This document shows positions 46,570 through 57,821 of a DNA stretch of 64,000 nucleotides, in pieces. Every line of letters starts with the position of its first letter. The stretch's first letter is position 1. The notes under the pieces were generated by a model. It did not search any database and was not told the origin of the DNA. It worked only from the letters and a program-made list of their open reading frames with translations. Source of the stretch: Serratia symbiotica str. 'Cinara cedri' (GTDB lineage Bacteria > Pseudomonadota > Gammaproteobacteria > Enterobacterales > Enterobacteriaceae); contig CP002295.1 in the NCBI GenBank assembly GCA_000238975.1, forward strand, positions 1,054,001 through 1,118,000, written 5' to 3'. A program made the position numbers and the translations under genes.

Positions 46570-47781
46570 ATGTCAAGTAAGTTAGTATTGGTTCTTAACT
46601 GCGGCAGCTCTTCTTTAAAGTTCGCAATTATCAATGCTGCTAACGGTAAAAAGTGCCTTTCTGGTTTAGCTGAATGCTTTTACCTATCTGAAGCCCGCAT
46701 AAAATGGGAAATAGATGGCAACGCATATCAAACTAACTTAGGTGCTAACGCTTCGCATAGCGAAGCCCTAAACTTTATTGTTAACAATATTTTAGCGCAA
46801 AAATCATCCCTTGCTGCACAATTAACTGCTATAGGACACCGTGTTGTACACGGCGGTGAGAGATTTACAACTTCCGTCATTATTAATAATGATGTGTTAC
46901 AGGGAATTAAAGATTCTATACAGTTTGCGCCTTTACATAATCCAGCGCATTTAATTGGTATCACTGAAGCTTTTAAATATTTCCCCAAATTAATAGATAA
47001 AAACGTTGCCGTGTTTGATACCGCATTTCACCAGACAATGCCAGAAGAATCATATCTCTACGCCCTACCATATAGCCTATACCGTGATTATGGTATTCGA
47101 CGCTATGGTGCACATGGTACTAGCCATTTCTATGTAACACAAGAATCTGCTAAAATACTGAACAAACCGGTAGAAAAAGTAAATTTAATCACCTGCCATC
47201 TAGGTAGCGGGGGTTCAGTTACAGCGGTGCGCAATGGGCGGTGCGTTGATACATCAATGGGTTTAACTCCATTAGAAGGTTTAGTGATGGGTACTCGTAG
47301 CGGTGATATTGATCCAGCAATCATATTTCACTTACATGAAACTCTGGGTATGAACATCAATCAAATTAATAAAATGCTTACTAAAGAGTCTGGCCTACTT
47401 GGTCTAACTGGCGTTACCAGTGACTGTCGTTATGTAGAGGATAACTATAATAATAAAGCTAGTGCTAAACGAGCAATGGATGTATTTTGTCATCGCCTAG
47501 CTAAATATATCGGCGCATATAGCGCTCTAATGGAAGGGAGGCTTGACTCAGTTATTTTCACGGGTGGTATCGGAGAAAACTCCAGCACAGTGCGTAAACT
47601 TACCCTTGATAAACTCAGTTTATTAGGATTTGATATTGATCATGAACGTAACATTACCACACGTTTCGGCAAATCTGGTGTAATCACTAAAGATAGTAGC
47701 CGTTTAGCGATGGTTATTTCAACTAATGAAGAGCGCGTCATTGCAAATGACGCCTTTCGGCTGACTACATTATGTACATAA
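46570..47781 (+). CDS. ackA: Acetate kinase
   Basis: Interconverts acetate plus ATP and acetyl phosphate; with Pta it links acetate and acetyl-CoA. It has 403 residues (E. coli 400). The N-terminal phosphate motif [11 protein letters not shown], the [11 protein letters not shown] segment, [22 protein letters not shown] and [10 protein letters not shown] are all conserved. One oddity is the second phosphate motif: it reads CHLGSGGSV, with Ser213 where the family has Asn (HLGNG). An AGGT ribosome-binding site precedes the ATG. pta follows after 40 bases, as in E. coli, probably as one operon. Confidence 0.97.
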   Translation: MSSKLVLVLNCGSSSLKFAIINAANGKKCLSGLAECFYLSEARIKWEIDGNAYQTNLGANASHSEALNFIVNNILAQKSSLAAQLTAIGHRVVHGGERFTTSVIINNDVLQGIKDSIQFAPLHNPAHLIGITEAFKYFPKLIDKNVAVFDTAFHQTMPEESYLYALPYSLYRDYGIRRYGAHGTSHFYVTQESAKILNKPVEKVNLITCHLGSGGSVTAVRNGRCVDTSMGLTPLEGLVMGTRSGDIDPAIIFHLHETLGMNINQINKMLTKESGLLGLTGVTSDCRYVEDNYNNKASAKRAMDVFCHRLAKYIGAYSALMEGRLDSVIFTGGIGENSSTVRKLTLDKLSLLGFDIDHERNITTRFGKSGVITKDSSRLAMVISTNEERVIANDAFRLTTLCT

Positions 47782-47821
47782 AATACATCAGTTCTATCTT
47801 AACTGTGAAGAGAGTTTTGCT

Positions 47822-49984
47822 GTGTCACGTAAAATAATTATGTTAATACCCAATGGTACCAACGTTGGTATTACCAGTGTAAGTATGGGTCTCATCCGTT
47901 CTATTGAACAACAGGATATACACATAAGTGTATTTAAGCCTATTATTCAATCTCATGTTAATAATGACATTATAAACCAACCGAATAAGATTGTAGATGC
48001 TCATTTATCTACTCCAATATCAACATCGTTGCATATGAGCTACGTCGAGGACTTACTTAGTACTGACCAGCTGGATGTACTTATGGAAGAGATCATCACA
48101 CGCTACGATGAAAGCACTAAAGATGCTGAAATAGTATTAATTGAAGGACTAATACCAACCTGTCAATACCAATTTACTAACTCATTAAACTACGAGATAT
48201 CCAAAACACTAAATGCAGAAATAATCTTTGTGCTAGAACTAGGAAATAATTCTCTGAAACAAATGAAACAACGAATTAAGCTAGCATGCAACAGCTTTGG
48301 TGGTGATAAAAATAAGAATATTATCGGCGCAATAATTAATAAATTAAACGCGCCAGATGATGAACTATATTACACTCATCCTAATTTATTTAAAACACTT
48401 AACTACTCAATAAAAACTAAAATTACTCATATTGATCCCGCAAAGTTATCTGCTAGTAGCACGTTACCAATACTAGGATGTATACCGTGGAATATTGATC
48501 TGATAGCTACGCGCGCCATTGATATAGCTAGATACCTACAAGCTAAGATAATTAATGAAGGGGATATTATAAATCGTCGCATAAAATCCATAACCTTCTG
48601 CGAAAAGAAGCTACCATACATACTAAAACAATTTTACCCTGATTCCTTATTAGTTGCTTCAGTAGATCAAATGGACGTACTCGTTTCTGTCTGTATTGCT
48701 ATAATAAATGGCATAAAAATCAGCGCTATTCTACTGACTGGTGGCTGCAATATAGATGAGACAATAAAAAAATTATGTAGTAATGCCTTTAGAACTGGTA
48801 TACCTATTTTTATGGTTACCGCTAGTACTTGGCAAACTGTACTCAACTTGCAACACTTCCACCTCGCCATACCATCTGACGACTATCAACGTATTGAGAA
48901 AATAAAAAACTATATTGCTAGTTATATGGATGATACGTGGTTAAAATCACTTTTAACTACCTCTAAGCGCTCATACCAACTTTCTCCACCAGCTTTTCGC
49001 TATAAACTCACTAGACTAGCACGGCAAGCTAATAAATGTATTGTGCTGCCGGAGGGCAATGAACCGCGCACCATAAAAGCTGCTACCATTTGTGCTGAAC
49101 GCGGCATCGCAAAATGCGTACTTTTAGGAAATCCAGATCAAATACAGCATATAGCTACAGCACAAGGCGTCAAACTAGGAAAAAATATTAAAATTATTGA
49201 TCCTATTACTGTACGTGCAAATTATATACCACGTTTAATGGAACTACGTAAAGACAAAGGCATTACTGAAATTATGGCGAGCGAACAGTTGAAAGACAAT
49301 GTGATGCTCGGCACATTGATGCTAGAAAAAGGAGAAGTCGATGGTTTAGTATCTGGCGCAGTTCACACAACTGCAAATACCATACGCCCACCATTGCAAT
49401 TAATTAAAACCGCACCAGGAAGTTCATTGGTATCTTCTATATTTTTTATGCTTCTACCTGATCAAGTGCTAGTTTATGGCGACTGCGCTATTAATCCAGA
49501 CCCTACTGCGGAACAACTATCTGAAATAGCTATTCAATCAGCAGACTCTGCTGCTGCCTTTGGTATTGAACCACGTGTAGCCATGATTTCATACTCAACC
49601 GGTAATTCTGCTAAAGGAAGTGATGTAGATAAAGTCCGTGAAGCGAGTCGACTAGCGCAAGAAAAACGCCCTGATTTAATTATTGATGGTCCTTTGCAAT
49701 ATGATGCAGCCATTATGGTAGATGTTGCCAAATATAAAGCACCAAATTCATCTGTAGCTGGTCAAGCCACTGTATTCATTTTCCCAGATCTAAACACTGG
49801 TAATACTACTTATAAAGCGGTACAGCGTTCTGCTAATCTAATATCTATCGGACCAATGCTACAAGGTATGCGTAAACCAGTGAACGACCTATCACGAGGG
49901 GCGCTAGTAAACGATATTATATATACCGTAGCACTAACAGCAATCCAATCTTCCCAGATTAATGCTGCCGCCGACAAAAGTTAG
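47822..49984 (+). CDS. pta: Phosphate acetyltransferase
   Basis: Interconverts acetyl-CoA and acetyl phosphate. It is the long, three-domain enterobacterial type, 720 residues (E. coli 714). The N-terminal P-loop-like domain starts [16 protein letters not shown], a regulatory DRTGG domain lies around residues 215-340, and the catalytic PTA/PTB domain runs from about 395 to the end. The last contains [36 protein letters not shown] and [15 protein letters not shown]. The start is a GTG at 47822, matching the family N terminus, with GAGAG eight to twelve bases upstream. The N-terminal and middle domains are clearly more diverged than the catalytic one. Confidence 0.97.
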   Translation: MSRKIIMLIPNGTNVGITSVSMGLIRSIEQQDIHISVFKPIIQSHVNNDIINQPNKIVDAHLSTPISTSLHMSYVEDLLSTDQLDVLMEEIITRYDESTKDAEIVLIEGLIPTCQYQFTNSLNYEISKTLNAEIIFVLELGNNSLKQMKQRIKLACNSFGGDKNKNIIGAIINKLNAPDDELYYTHPNLFKTLNYSIKTKITHIDPAKLSASSTLPILGCIPWNIDLIATRAIDIARYLQAKIINEGDIINRRIKSITFCEKKLPYILKQFYPDSLLVASVDQMDVLVSVCIAIINGIKISAILLTGGCNIDETIKKLCSNAFRTGIPIFMVTASTWQTVLNLQHFHLAIPSDDYQRIEKIKNYIASYMDDTWLKSLLTTSKRSYQLSPPAFRYKLTRLARQANKCIVLPEGNEPRTIKAATICAERGIAKCVLLGNPDQIQHIATAQGVKLGKNIKIIDPITVRANYIPRLMELRKDKGITEIMASEQLKDNVMLGTLMLEKGEVDGLVSGAVHTTANTIRPPLQLIKTAPGSSLVSSIFFMLLPDQVLVYGDCAINPDPTAEQLSEIAIQSADSAAAFGIEPRVAMISYSTGNSAKGSDVDKVREASRLAQEKRPDLIIDGPLQYDAAIMVDVAKYKAPNSSVAGQATVFIFPDLNTGNTTYKAVQRSANLISIGPMLQGMRKPVNDLSRGALVNDIIYTVALTAIQSSQINAAADKS

Positions 49985-52260
49985 CTATATAATTATTACT
50001 AAAAATATTAATTACTAGAGTGCCTCTAATATTTCTGAATTTTAATATACTTAAAATATTTTATCCATACTTGACATATGTGCAAACCTTATAACGCAAT
50101 ATAATTGCGTTATTACTCGAATAGAAAATCTATATTTTTCTAAACTTAAGTCATATGATGTAACCGTCATATTAAAATAAAATATATTAATAATATATTA
50201 AATAGTAATCTACTATTATCTAATAGACTATTATCATCAATAAATGAATAATACTAACTTTATAGAACTAAATTAATTGAAATTTACTTAAAAACATTAA
50301 CATAATAAGACCTATTAATTTATAATACCTATATATATTTAATCCTACTACTTATATGACAAATTAGTAATTTGATATTATCCAGTACATTATATAATAG
50401 AATTTCAATTCTATAAGACTAAGATACCATTATCAAAGCATTATTTATATAATACCCTGCCCAATAATTAACTAATGCCTTTATTGAATTTCACAACTCA
50501 ATACACTTAACAGAAATTAATAATCATTTATTTCATAAAATTAGATAGTAATTAACAATCTTATTTTCATGAATGTATTTAATAATATATTAATAACTTA
50601 ACACGCTATCTTGTATATATTGTATATCTTGTATAATATCAATCTTGTACTAAGATATACAAAAATGGGAGTGCAATCACTGCAATGCCAGTAAATACAT
50701 ATATGTATCCTGCTTAACATTACCTAATATTTCTGTATAAATGATTATTATATTTAAAGCAGTATAAAAGTATTAAATAATGAAAAAATAAATATATTCA
50801 TACAATATGAAGCAGAACAATATTCAAATATCATCGCATCATCTTTACTATTATATTTAAACACTGCACATGCTCACACCACGTCACAATATACTATATA
50901 GTACTATGGCATGATATTACTATATTATTCCTTTAATATACAATTCATTCAATATATAACTAGACTATAAAATAACTAAATTATAATAAATCACTATCTT
51001 GAGCATAGAACTTCTAACTCTATCATTAAAGATATATCTAGATCTAAAGGAGATGTCTAATATATGTGAAACAAAATATTATCTATTAAATTAATTATAA
51101 TTTATAATAATTGTTATGATAAAATAAAATTTAAATTTAGATTAGATGAATTAAAATATTAACTAATAATTAATATTATATAATAAAATAATTAAAATTA
51201 TATAGATAACTAATTAAAAATTATAATATATTATCTATCATAAGCTGATAAAAACAAAAACATAAAGACAATCATATTAGTAATCAGTACTAATAATATT
51301 AACGTTAATATTATCTTAAAACTATAATATCATACTTATATAGCAAAATTATAAAAATAATATATTATATACACATAGTAAAGTTACTAACCCTATTCAA
51401 CTATAATATTAATACAATTAATACCCTGATCAATAGCATTATTTACAATAATGTAAATAATATTTATACCATATTTGTATATAATAAATAACGAACTAAT
51501 CTAATATAGTGATTACTAACCTCATGATAAAAAATTATTAAACACATACGTTGGCCATTTAACACTCTCAATAACATAAATTCAATAAGATATAGTTATA
51601 ATAATCTGACTGAGTCATAAAACAAATAATACAAATGATACTAATTAATTAATTTATAAAAGTGAAAATAAACTAAGTACTACTAGTAGGGAATTAGGCA
51701 GCTATTCTTAACTAGCTCCTCCCTTCGAGAGAGAGATAATATTAATAATTAAAATAAACTACAAAATAGATAATACCTATAGATTAATCATACATCTATC
51801 AATACCAAACCCATATATTAGTTATCTTTATTAATTTACAATTAAAAATAATTTCGTTCTTGAATAAATAATATTAATCATATTAATAATTAGATAAAAT
51901 CTAAAAAAATAATGCAAATAATTTAATCCAAAAAATACTAAATTAATTTCTTAAAAATAAGAAAATATACATTACAATATATCTAGCTAGTATTTATTTT
52001 TACAATCTATTAAACTTTTGCGCCTACTATTAACGCTTAAAAATAAAGTAAATTTCAAAGTATTCCTGTTAATTGTATATCATTTGAGCAAAATAGCACT
52101 AAGATCATACAAAAAATGTAGTCTAGCTGCGGTGAAATATAGAAATACATAATATACGATTCTATCTTTACTAATGATTATTCAATATATATCACTCTAT
52201 ATTTTTTATAACATTATCATATCAGACTTGTAACTTTCGCACCACGTTGTAAACTATCTA
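49985..52260. other. 2.3-kb AT-rich gene-free region
   Basis: Nothing coding recognised. The stretch is TA-rich, with no clear terminator directly after pta. The ompA promoter should lie near the right end. Confidence 0.5.
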
Positions 52261-52392
52261 TCGTTGAGGTTATTCTATAGCAGCAAAAACTCAACAGAGT
52301 CACTAGAGTATTCAAATATTGATGCAAAGATTTAATCAGGGGCTTAAACAGCTTTAAAGCTTTTAGCCTATTTGGATCATAACGAGGCACAA
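52261..52392 (+). promoter_or_regulatory. Conserved ompA 5' leader
   Basis: The segment just before the ompA ATG, TATTTGGATCATAACGAGGC, nearly matches the E. coli ompA leader (from memory TTTTGGATGATAACGAGGC). In E. coli this part contains the ribosome-binding site and is the target of the Hfq-dependent small RNA MicA. Upstream, GGCTTAAA (52342-52349) and TTTTAGCC near 52363-52370 could form an imperfect stem-loop; leader stem-loops stabilise ompA mRNA in E. coli. The left boundary is approximate. Confidence 0.6.
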
Positions 52393-53439
52393 ATGAAAAA
52401 GATAGCTATCGCATTAGTAATTACTGGTTTCGCTACCTTAGCGCAAGCAGCCCCAAAAAATAATACTTGGTATATAGGTTCTAAACTTGGGTGGTCTGAA
52501 GACCATGACATCAGTTTATTTAGCACAGGCTACTTAAATGAAATCAATAATAACTCTACTCACAAAAATAAGCTAGGTGCTGGTGCATTTTTCGGCTACC
52601 AGGCAAACAAGTATCTAGGTTTTGAAATAGAATATGACTGGCTTGGGCGTACAATGTATAAAGGTAGTCTGTATAATGGTGCTATTAAATTACAAGGCGT
52701 ACAACTAGCAGCTAAGTTAAGCTATCCGATTATTGATAATCTAGATATTTATACACGTTTTGGTGGTATGGTTTGGCATCAGCACTCCAAATATAACTAT
52801 GAAAACGCTCCTTATCTAAGTTCTGGCGATACCGGGGTTATTCCTTTGACCGCTATCGGTGTTGAGTATGCGCTAACTAAAAACCTAGCGACTAGACTAG
52901 ATTACCAATTCATTAGAAACATTAATAATAATACAGGTATTATTAGTACTGATTTAGATAATACTATGCTTAGTATAGGTATTTCTTATCACTTTAGTCA
53001 AAAAAATACTATTAATCCAATTGTGCAAACTCCAGAAAATATTACTATAGCTAAACCTTTTACCTTAAAATCTAATGTACTATTTGATTTCAATCAGTCT
53101 ACCCTAAAAGAAGAAACTAAACATACTCTAGATCAACTGTATATGCAATTAAGCTCTATGAATCCTAAAGAGCATTCTGTTATTATTCGAGGTTATACTG
53201 ATGCTATCGGCTCCGAGGAGTATAACTGCAAGCTATCTGAAAAACGAATACAAGGTGTTCTTGACTTTCTTATTTCCAAAGGTATGTCATCAGATAAAAT
53301 CTCTGTACTTAACATAGGAAGAACTGCTTCTCTCAATACTAACAGCTGTGGGTACAAATCTGGTCACGCCACTAAATCACAGATTCACTGCCTAGCACCA
53401 GATCGCCATGTAGAGATCGAAGTTAAAGGGATTAAATAG
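52393..53439 (+). CDS. ompA: Outer membrane protein A
   Basis: Eight-stranded outer-membrane beta-barrel with a periplasmic peptidoglycan-binding domain, a major structural protein. It has 348 residues from the ATG at 52393 (E. coli 346). That start gives a normal signal peptide (MKKIAIALVITGFATLAQA, cut before APKNNTWY) and follows a GAGG ribosome-binding site; an in-frame ATG at 52372 lies upstream in the leader. The barrel covers about 20-190 and a linker follows. The OmpA C-terminal domain runs from about 225, with diaminopimelate-binding residues Asp270 (GYTDAIGS) and Arg285 (LSEKR), and ends LAPDRHVEIEVKGIK. Intact, with its own terminator. Confidence 0.97.
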   Translation: MKKIAIALVITGFATLAQAAPKNNTWYIGSKLGWSEDHDISLFSTGYLNEINNNSTHKNKLGAGAFFGYQANKYLGFEIEYDWLGRTMYKGSLYNGAIKLQGVQLAAKLSYPIIDNLDIYTRFGGMVWHQHSKYNYENAPYLSSGDTGVIPLTAIGVEYALTKNLATRLDYQFIRNINNNTGIISTDLDNTMLSIGISYHFSQKNTINPIVQTPENITIAKPFTLKSNVLFDFNQSTLKEETKHTLDQLYMQLSSMNPKEHSVIIRGYTDAIGSEEYNCKLSEKRIQGVLDFLISKGMSSDKISVLNIGRTASLNTNSCGYKSGHATKSQIHCLAPDRHVEIEVKGIK

Positions 53440-53480
53440 TTTATAACTTAATCAAAATATAATTTTTTTATTACATTATA

Positions 53481-53515
53481 AAAACCTCGCGATGCGAGGT
53501 TTTCACTTTACTTTT
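53481..53515 (+). terminator. Rho-independent terminator after ompA
   Basis: AAAACCTCGC (53481-53490), a three-base loop and GCGAGGTTTT (53494-53503) form a perfect 10-bp stem followed by T-rich sequence, 42 bases after the ompA stop. Confidence 0.93.
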
Positions 53516-54522
53516 ATTTCTATTATGTCAGGAAAAATATTTACTGACTAGTTATGATTTTTAATCATTATTAAAAATATTTAGCATCTTTTTAAGAAAT
53601 ATTTAATTAGTTTTATTTACTTTACGTTACGTATTTTTAATAAATATTAAAAACTAGTATAATAAAATAATTTGTAAAAATACATTATAAATATGTTAAC
53701 AAGAAGATCAAAATAGTATTTTTAAAAAAAATATTTTCTTCATACATACTAATATATTTATATATTAGTAAAATGCTATTTATATCAATTATTAATTATT
53801 TACTTTATTTAATTATACACCGTTTCATTATATAAATAATAATTTATGCAATAAATTTTATTCATTCATGATCTAGAATAAATAAATTACTCAATATCTT
53901 ATATATAATACTATTTTAATATATTTAGTAATTAATTATTTTACTATAATAAATATTATAGACTCAATAACTCCACTTATATTAGATATTAAAATATTAT
54001 AACTGCTGGTATTCATCTTAAATATAACCGCTTCAGAGGATTGTATTTCATTATTTAAATAATGCATTTATTTAATGTTTCATGATCTTTTGCTTTATCA
54101 TTATTCCCTAAAATATAGCTAAAAAACAATATACCTGGATATAAACTTATCTAACAATTCTAATTTTAATAATCAAATTCAATTATCTAATTTTTGAACC
54201 CTATAATCATAGCTATATCAAATATATAATAACGATCACACTAATTATAATAACAATAAAAATTAATTTTCTAATATCAATAACGTCATTAAGCATTCTC
54301 TGGCATGCAACTTAAATTTTTCCTTGAGAAACACTAATATTATACCAACTAGAATAGTTGTTAATACTTTATGAACTAATTGCAATAGTATAAAGCTTGA
54401 TAAAATAATTGATTTTTATATTTACTGGTTAAGATATCATGTAATAAACATTTATTATTATAAATAATAATTTTAATGTAATACTAATATAACTAATATT
54501 TCTATATCTGTATTATGTGTTA

Positions 54523-54549
54523 TAGTAGATAGTAGATAGTGGGTGGTAG
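54523..54549. repeat. Short heptamer repeat TAGTAGA
   Basis: Two perfect copies of TAGTAGA followed by TAGTGGG and TGGTAG, a degenerate heptanucleotide tract in noncoding DNA. Confidence 0.7.
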
Positions 54550-55055
54550 TAATACAAGATATTACATATACTAGAACACAAAACATAAATTTACTTTTAG
54601 CATGAGTGAAAAAGTTTATCTGAACATATTACTTAATAACTAAGGTTATCTTACGCTAATCACATTAAGGCTGTAGTCACATTAAAGATATTTATTTAAG
54701 TTATATCATCATATACAACTACCCTCTCATGGTTTTGGGTAAAAATTTAAGACATCATAAATCAAAATATCCTAGCTATTTTACCAAATATTTAAATATC
54801 TGGCTTTTATACAGAAAATTACATATAAATTATTAACTAATAAATTATTTAAGTTCATCTAAATGATTACATCATTTAGCACATCACAAGTATGTGATGA
54901 TAGATTACATAATACAATACGTAATGTAGGATTACTACTTTAAGTATCTGAAAATAATATAGTTAAAAACTATTCATTTTAATAAATTAGAGACATTTAT
55001 AAAAAAGCATAACCCTAACCAGCAATGATCTAGCTACAACTAAATCAATGATATA

Positions 55056-55120
55056 TATGATATTTAAATAAATACTTTATGATATTTAAATAAATACTTA
55101 GCTATTTATTTAAATATCAT
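55056..55120. repeat. Direct repeat ending in a perfect 17-bp hairpin
   Basis: ATGATATTTAAATAAATACTT occurs twice in succession (from 55058 and from 55079). The second copy forms a perfect 17-bp inverted repeat, 55079-55095 with 55104-55120, around an 8-base loop. All stem pairs but one are A-T. Confidence 0.9.
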
Positions 55121-55441
55121 CGAAATGATACTTCGATCAAATTAAATAACAACAAAATAACTAATAGCTAAAAATATCGATTATTAATTAATAATTCATT
55201 GTTTTTATTATAAATATTTATTTATAAATTATTATTTTGAGTCCCAAAATTATCATATCACTTTACTAAACAACGCAACTCTTAGTTGTTTTCCTGAAAA
55301 CGTGGCTATCTTTATACTATTTTATACGCAATACCTACAATATATTCAACTCTCTTACACCAATAATGACTATTCATATGCTAAGCTATAATTATTCTTG
55401 TATAATTACTTTTTCTATCTTTAATAATTATATCTAATACT

Positions 55442-57187
55442 TTGATTAATAATCGACTAAAATGGCAATCTTTATTGCCTGACGTAAGCCATTATAAAGC
55501 AATATTTGATGACGCTGCTCAAATGCAACCAGTGTCCTTTATAACTATGCAGCCTAGGTTAAAAAATGCGTTAGCGATATTTTGCCATCCACGATCATCT
55601 TTGCAATTTATGCTGCTTCAAACACAAGAAATACAAGAATATCTGGCACTACTATCTAATGTAGTACAACAGCTATATCCACAGAATACTATATGCAAAA
55701 ATACCCAATATGTAATTAAAGATAATAAAATTAACCTTGAAGTACAAAGTAAAGAACCATTAATTACTGATGGAAGCTGTGTATTCCAAGAATGGGTAGA
55801 ACCGGAACAACTTTTTGGATGTGTAAAATTACATAATGATATAATTAGCCTACAACCAGGTCTCATTCATCATGCTAATGGGGGCGTACTAATTCTTTCT
55901 GCGTACACACTTCTAGCGCAGCCGTTGCTTTGGTTAAGACTTAAACAAATGATAACCCAACGCCAGTTCTACTGGGTATCCTTAGATGAAAAGCGCCCCA
56001 TACCAGTCACTATCCCGCCAATGCCACTAGAGCTTCGTCTGATTATAGTAGGTAATCATCATAGACTTGCTGATTTTAAAAATATTGAACCAGAGCTCAG
56101 TGAGCACGCGATCTATGGGGAATGCGAAGACTATCTGCAGCTCACTAATATCAAGGATATGATACAATGGTGTGGTTACGTTAATAACGTACTGATCAAG
56201 CAAAAATTACCTCCACTAGCTACTGACACCTGGCCGCTATTGATAAGGCATGCAATACGTTATAGTGGTGATCATAGTATTCTACCATTATCTTTAATGT
56301 GGATTCGTCAACAACTTTCAGAAGCAGCTCTATATACCAAAGAAAAAGTTATTACAGCCATTGCCTTTCAAGCAGCTCTTAGTACAAGGGAGTGGCGCAA
56401 TAGTTATCTTGAAGAGTGTGCACTACGTGATATTAAATTAGGTCAACTATTAATTGCAACGGAAGGCGAAATCATTGGCCAAATTAATGGACTTTCTATA
56501 CTAGATTATCCTGGTCATCCACTTAGTCTCGGCGAACCATTACGTATAAGTTGCGTAGTACATCTCGGTGAAGGTGATTTCATTGATGTTGAGCGAAAAT
56601 CTGAGCTAGGCGGCAATCTTCATGCAAAAAGCATAATGATTATACAAGCTTTCATGATCTCTGAATTAAAATTAGATCGCTCTATGCCTTTCTCCGCCTC
56701 TATTGTATTTGAGCAATCTTATGGAGAAGTAGATGGTGATAGTGCTTCACTAGCTGAGCTATGCGCCTTAATTAGCGCTCTAGCACAAAAACCCATCAAT
56801 CAACAAATTGCAGTCACTGGCTCAGTTGACCAATTTGGGAATGTACAGCCAATAGGTGGAGTTAATGAAAAAACTGAAGGCTTTTTTAAAGTTTGTCTAC
56901 AGAGAGGGCTGACAGGTAAACAAGGAGTAATTATACCGCAAACAAATATGCGTAATTTATGTCTCAGTCAAGATGTGATTAATGCAGTGCGTAAGAGACA
57001 ATTCCATATATGGGCCGTTAATACTGTTGCAGAAGCGTTACCATTACTCACCGGGTACACCTATGCCGATACACAGTATCCAAATCTATTATCAGCCATC
57101 CGTAAACGCATTTTACATCTAAATCCGCAGCAACGCTACTATTGGCCGCGGTTACTTCATTGGCTTCCTTGGTTTAGCCGCAACTGA
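55442..57187 (+). CDS. ycbZ: LonH/YcbZ, Lon-like protease without a standard AAA+ module
   Basis: Lon-family peptidase of 581 residues (E. coli YcbZ/LonH 586). The N-terminal part is a degenerate ATPase-like region (WVEPEQLFGC, LQPGLIHHANGGVLILSA, the AQPLLWLRLK stretch). The C-terminal Lon proteolytic domain has the catalytic Ser434 in GEVDGDSASLAEL and Lys477 in GVNEKTEGFF, so the Ser-Lys dyad is intact. The start is a TTG at 55442: no ATG fits the N-terminal homology (MINNRLKWQSLLPD against MTITKLAWRDLVPD), and no clear ribosome-binding site is visible. Weak translation is therefore likely. It is followed after 69 bases by fabA, as in E. coli. Confidence 0.94.
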   Translation: MINNRLKWQSLLPDVSHYKAIFDDAAQMQPVSFITMQPRLKNALAIFCHPRSSLQFMLLQTQEIQEYLALLSNVVQQLYPQNTICKNTQYVIKDNKINLEVQSKEPLITDGSCVFQEWVEPEQLFGCVKLHNDIISLQPGLIHHANGGVLILSAYTLLAQPLLWLRLKQMITQRQFYWVSLDEKRPIPVTIPPMPLELRLIIVGNHHRLADFKNIEPELSEHAIYGECEDYLQLTNIKDMIQWCGYVNNVLIKQKLPPLATDTWPLLIRHAIRYSGDHSILPLSLMWIRQQLSEAALYTKEKVITAIAFQAALSTREWRNSYLEECALRDIKLGQLLIATEGEIIGQINGLSILDYPGHPLSLGEPLRISCVVHLGEGDFIDVERKSELGGNLHAKSIMIIQAFMISELKLDRSMPFSASIVFEQSYGEVDGDSASLAELCALISALAQKPINQQIAVTGSVDQFGNVQPIGGVNEKTEGFFKVCLQRGLTGKQGVIIPQTNMRNLCLSQDVINAVRKRQFHIWAVNTVAEALPLLTGYTYADTQYPNLLSAIRKRILHLNPQQRYYWPRLLHWLPWFSRN

Positions 57188-57256
57188 TCGTACTTGTTCA
57201 ACGTACACGCGTTAGCTAAAATGCGTCATTCATTACAATAAGGCTTATTAAGAACA

Positions 57257-57778
57257 ATGATAGATAAACGTAACTCCTATACGAAAGAAGACCTAGAAGC
57301 ATCTAGTCGCGGTGAACTATTTGGTGCTGGGGGGCCACCATTGCCAGCAGGTAATATGTTGATGCTTGATCGTGTAGTGAAAATGACTAAAGATGGTGGC
57401 AACCACAATAAAGGATATATGGAAGCAGAACTAGATATTAATCCAGAATTATGGTTCTTTGGTTGCCATTTTATTGGTGATCCAGTAATGCCAGGTTGTC
57501 TAGGTCTTGACGCAATGTGGCAGTTGGTTGGATTCTATCTTGGATGGCTCGGTGGTGAAGGTAAAGGGCGCGCTCTTGGTGTAGGTGAAGTTAAATTTGC
57601 TGGCCAAATTTTACCAACAGCAAAAAAAGTAACTTATCGCATTAACTTTAAACGCGTAATTAATCGTAAGTTGATCATGGGGGTAGCCGATGGAGAGGTA
57701 CTGGTAGATGGTCAAGTTATTTACACTGCTGGCGATTTAAAAGTAGGTCTATTTAAGGATACCACTATCGCCTTCTGA
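57257..57778 (+). CDS. fabA: 3-hydroxydecanoyl-ACP dehydratase/isomerase
   Basis: Dehydrates 3-hydroxyacyl-ACP and isomerises the ten-carbon product, the branch point to unsaturated fatty acids. It has 173 residues (E. coli 172). The catalytic His71 is in [15 protein letters not shown] and Asp85 in [10 protein letters not shown]. The N terminus [13 protein letters not shown] and the segment [13 protein letters not shown] are typical. The region before the ATG (GGCTTATTAAGAACA) resembles the E. coli fabA initiation region. Retention, together with accD, indicates that the cell makes its own unsaturated fatty acids. It is the last gene in the window and has its own terminator. Confidence 0.98.
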   Translation: MIDKRNSYTKEDLEASSRGELFGAGGPPLPAGNMLMLDRVVKMTKDGGNHNKGYMEAELDINPELWFFGCHFIGDPVMPGCLGLDAMWQLVGFYLGWLGGEGKGRALGVGEVKFAGQILPTAKKVTYRINFKRVINRKLIMGVADGEVLVDGQVIYTAGDLKVGLFKDTTIAF

Positions 57779-57786
57779 TTATAGAA

Positions 57787-57821
57787 ATGGCGGTTTTTAT
57801 TTACCGCCATCTTTATTTTTT
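57787..57821 (+). terminator. Rho-independent terminator after fabA
   Basis: ATGGCGGT (57787-57794) pairs with ACCGCCAT (57803-57810), with an 8-base loop, and CTTTATTTTTT follows. Confidence 0.92.

Larger units (their letters stand above)
53516..55441. other. 1.9-kb AT-rich region where matP is expected
   Basis: In E. coli matP, the Ter-macrodomain organiser, lies between ompA and ycbZ. I found no remnant here on either strand. The region contains a short heptamer-like repeat (54523-54549) and a perfect AT hairpin (55079-55120). Confidence 0.5.

Noticed and set aside
52372..52392. Earlier ompA start at 52372
   Set aside because: It would place MDHNEAQ before the signal peptide and lie inside the conserved leader; the ATG at 52393 follows the GAGG site.
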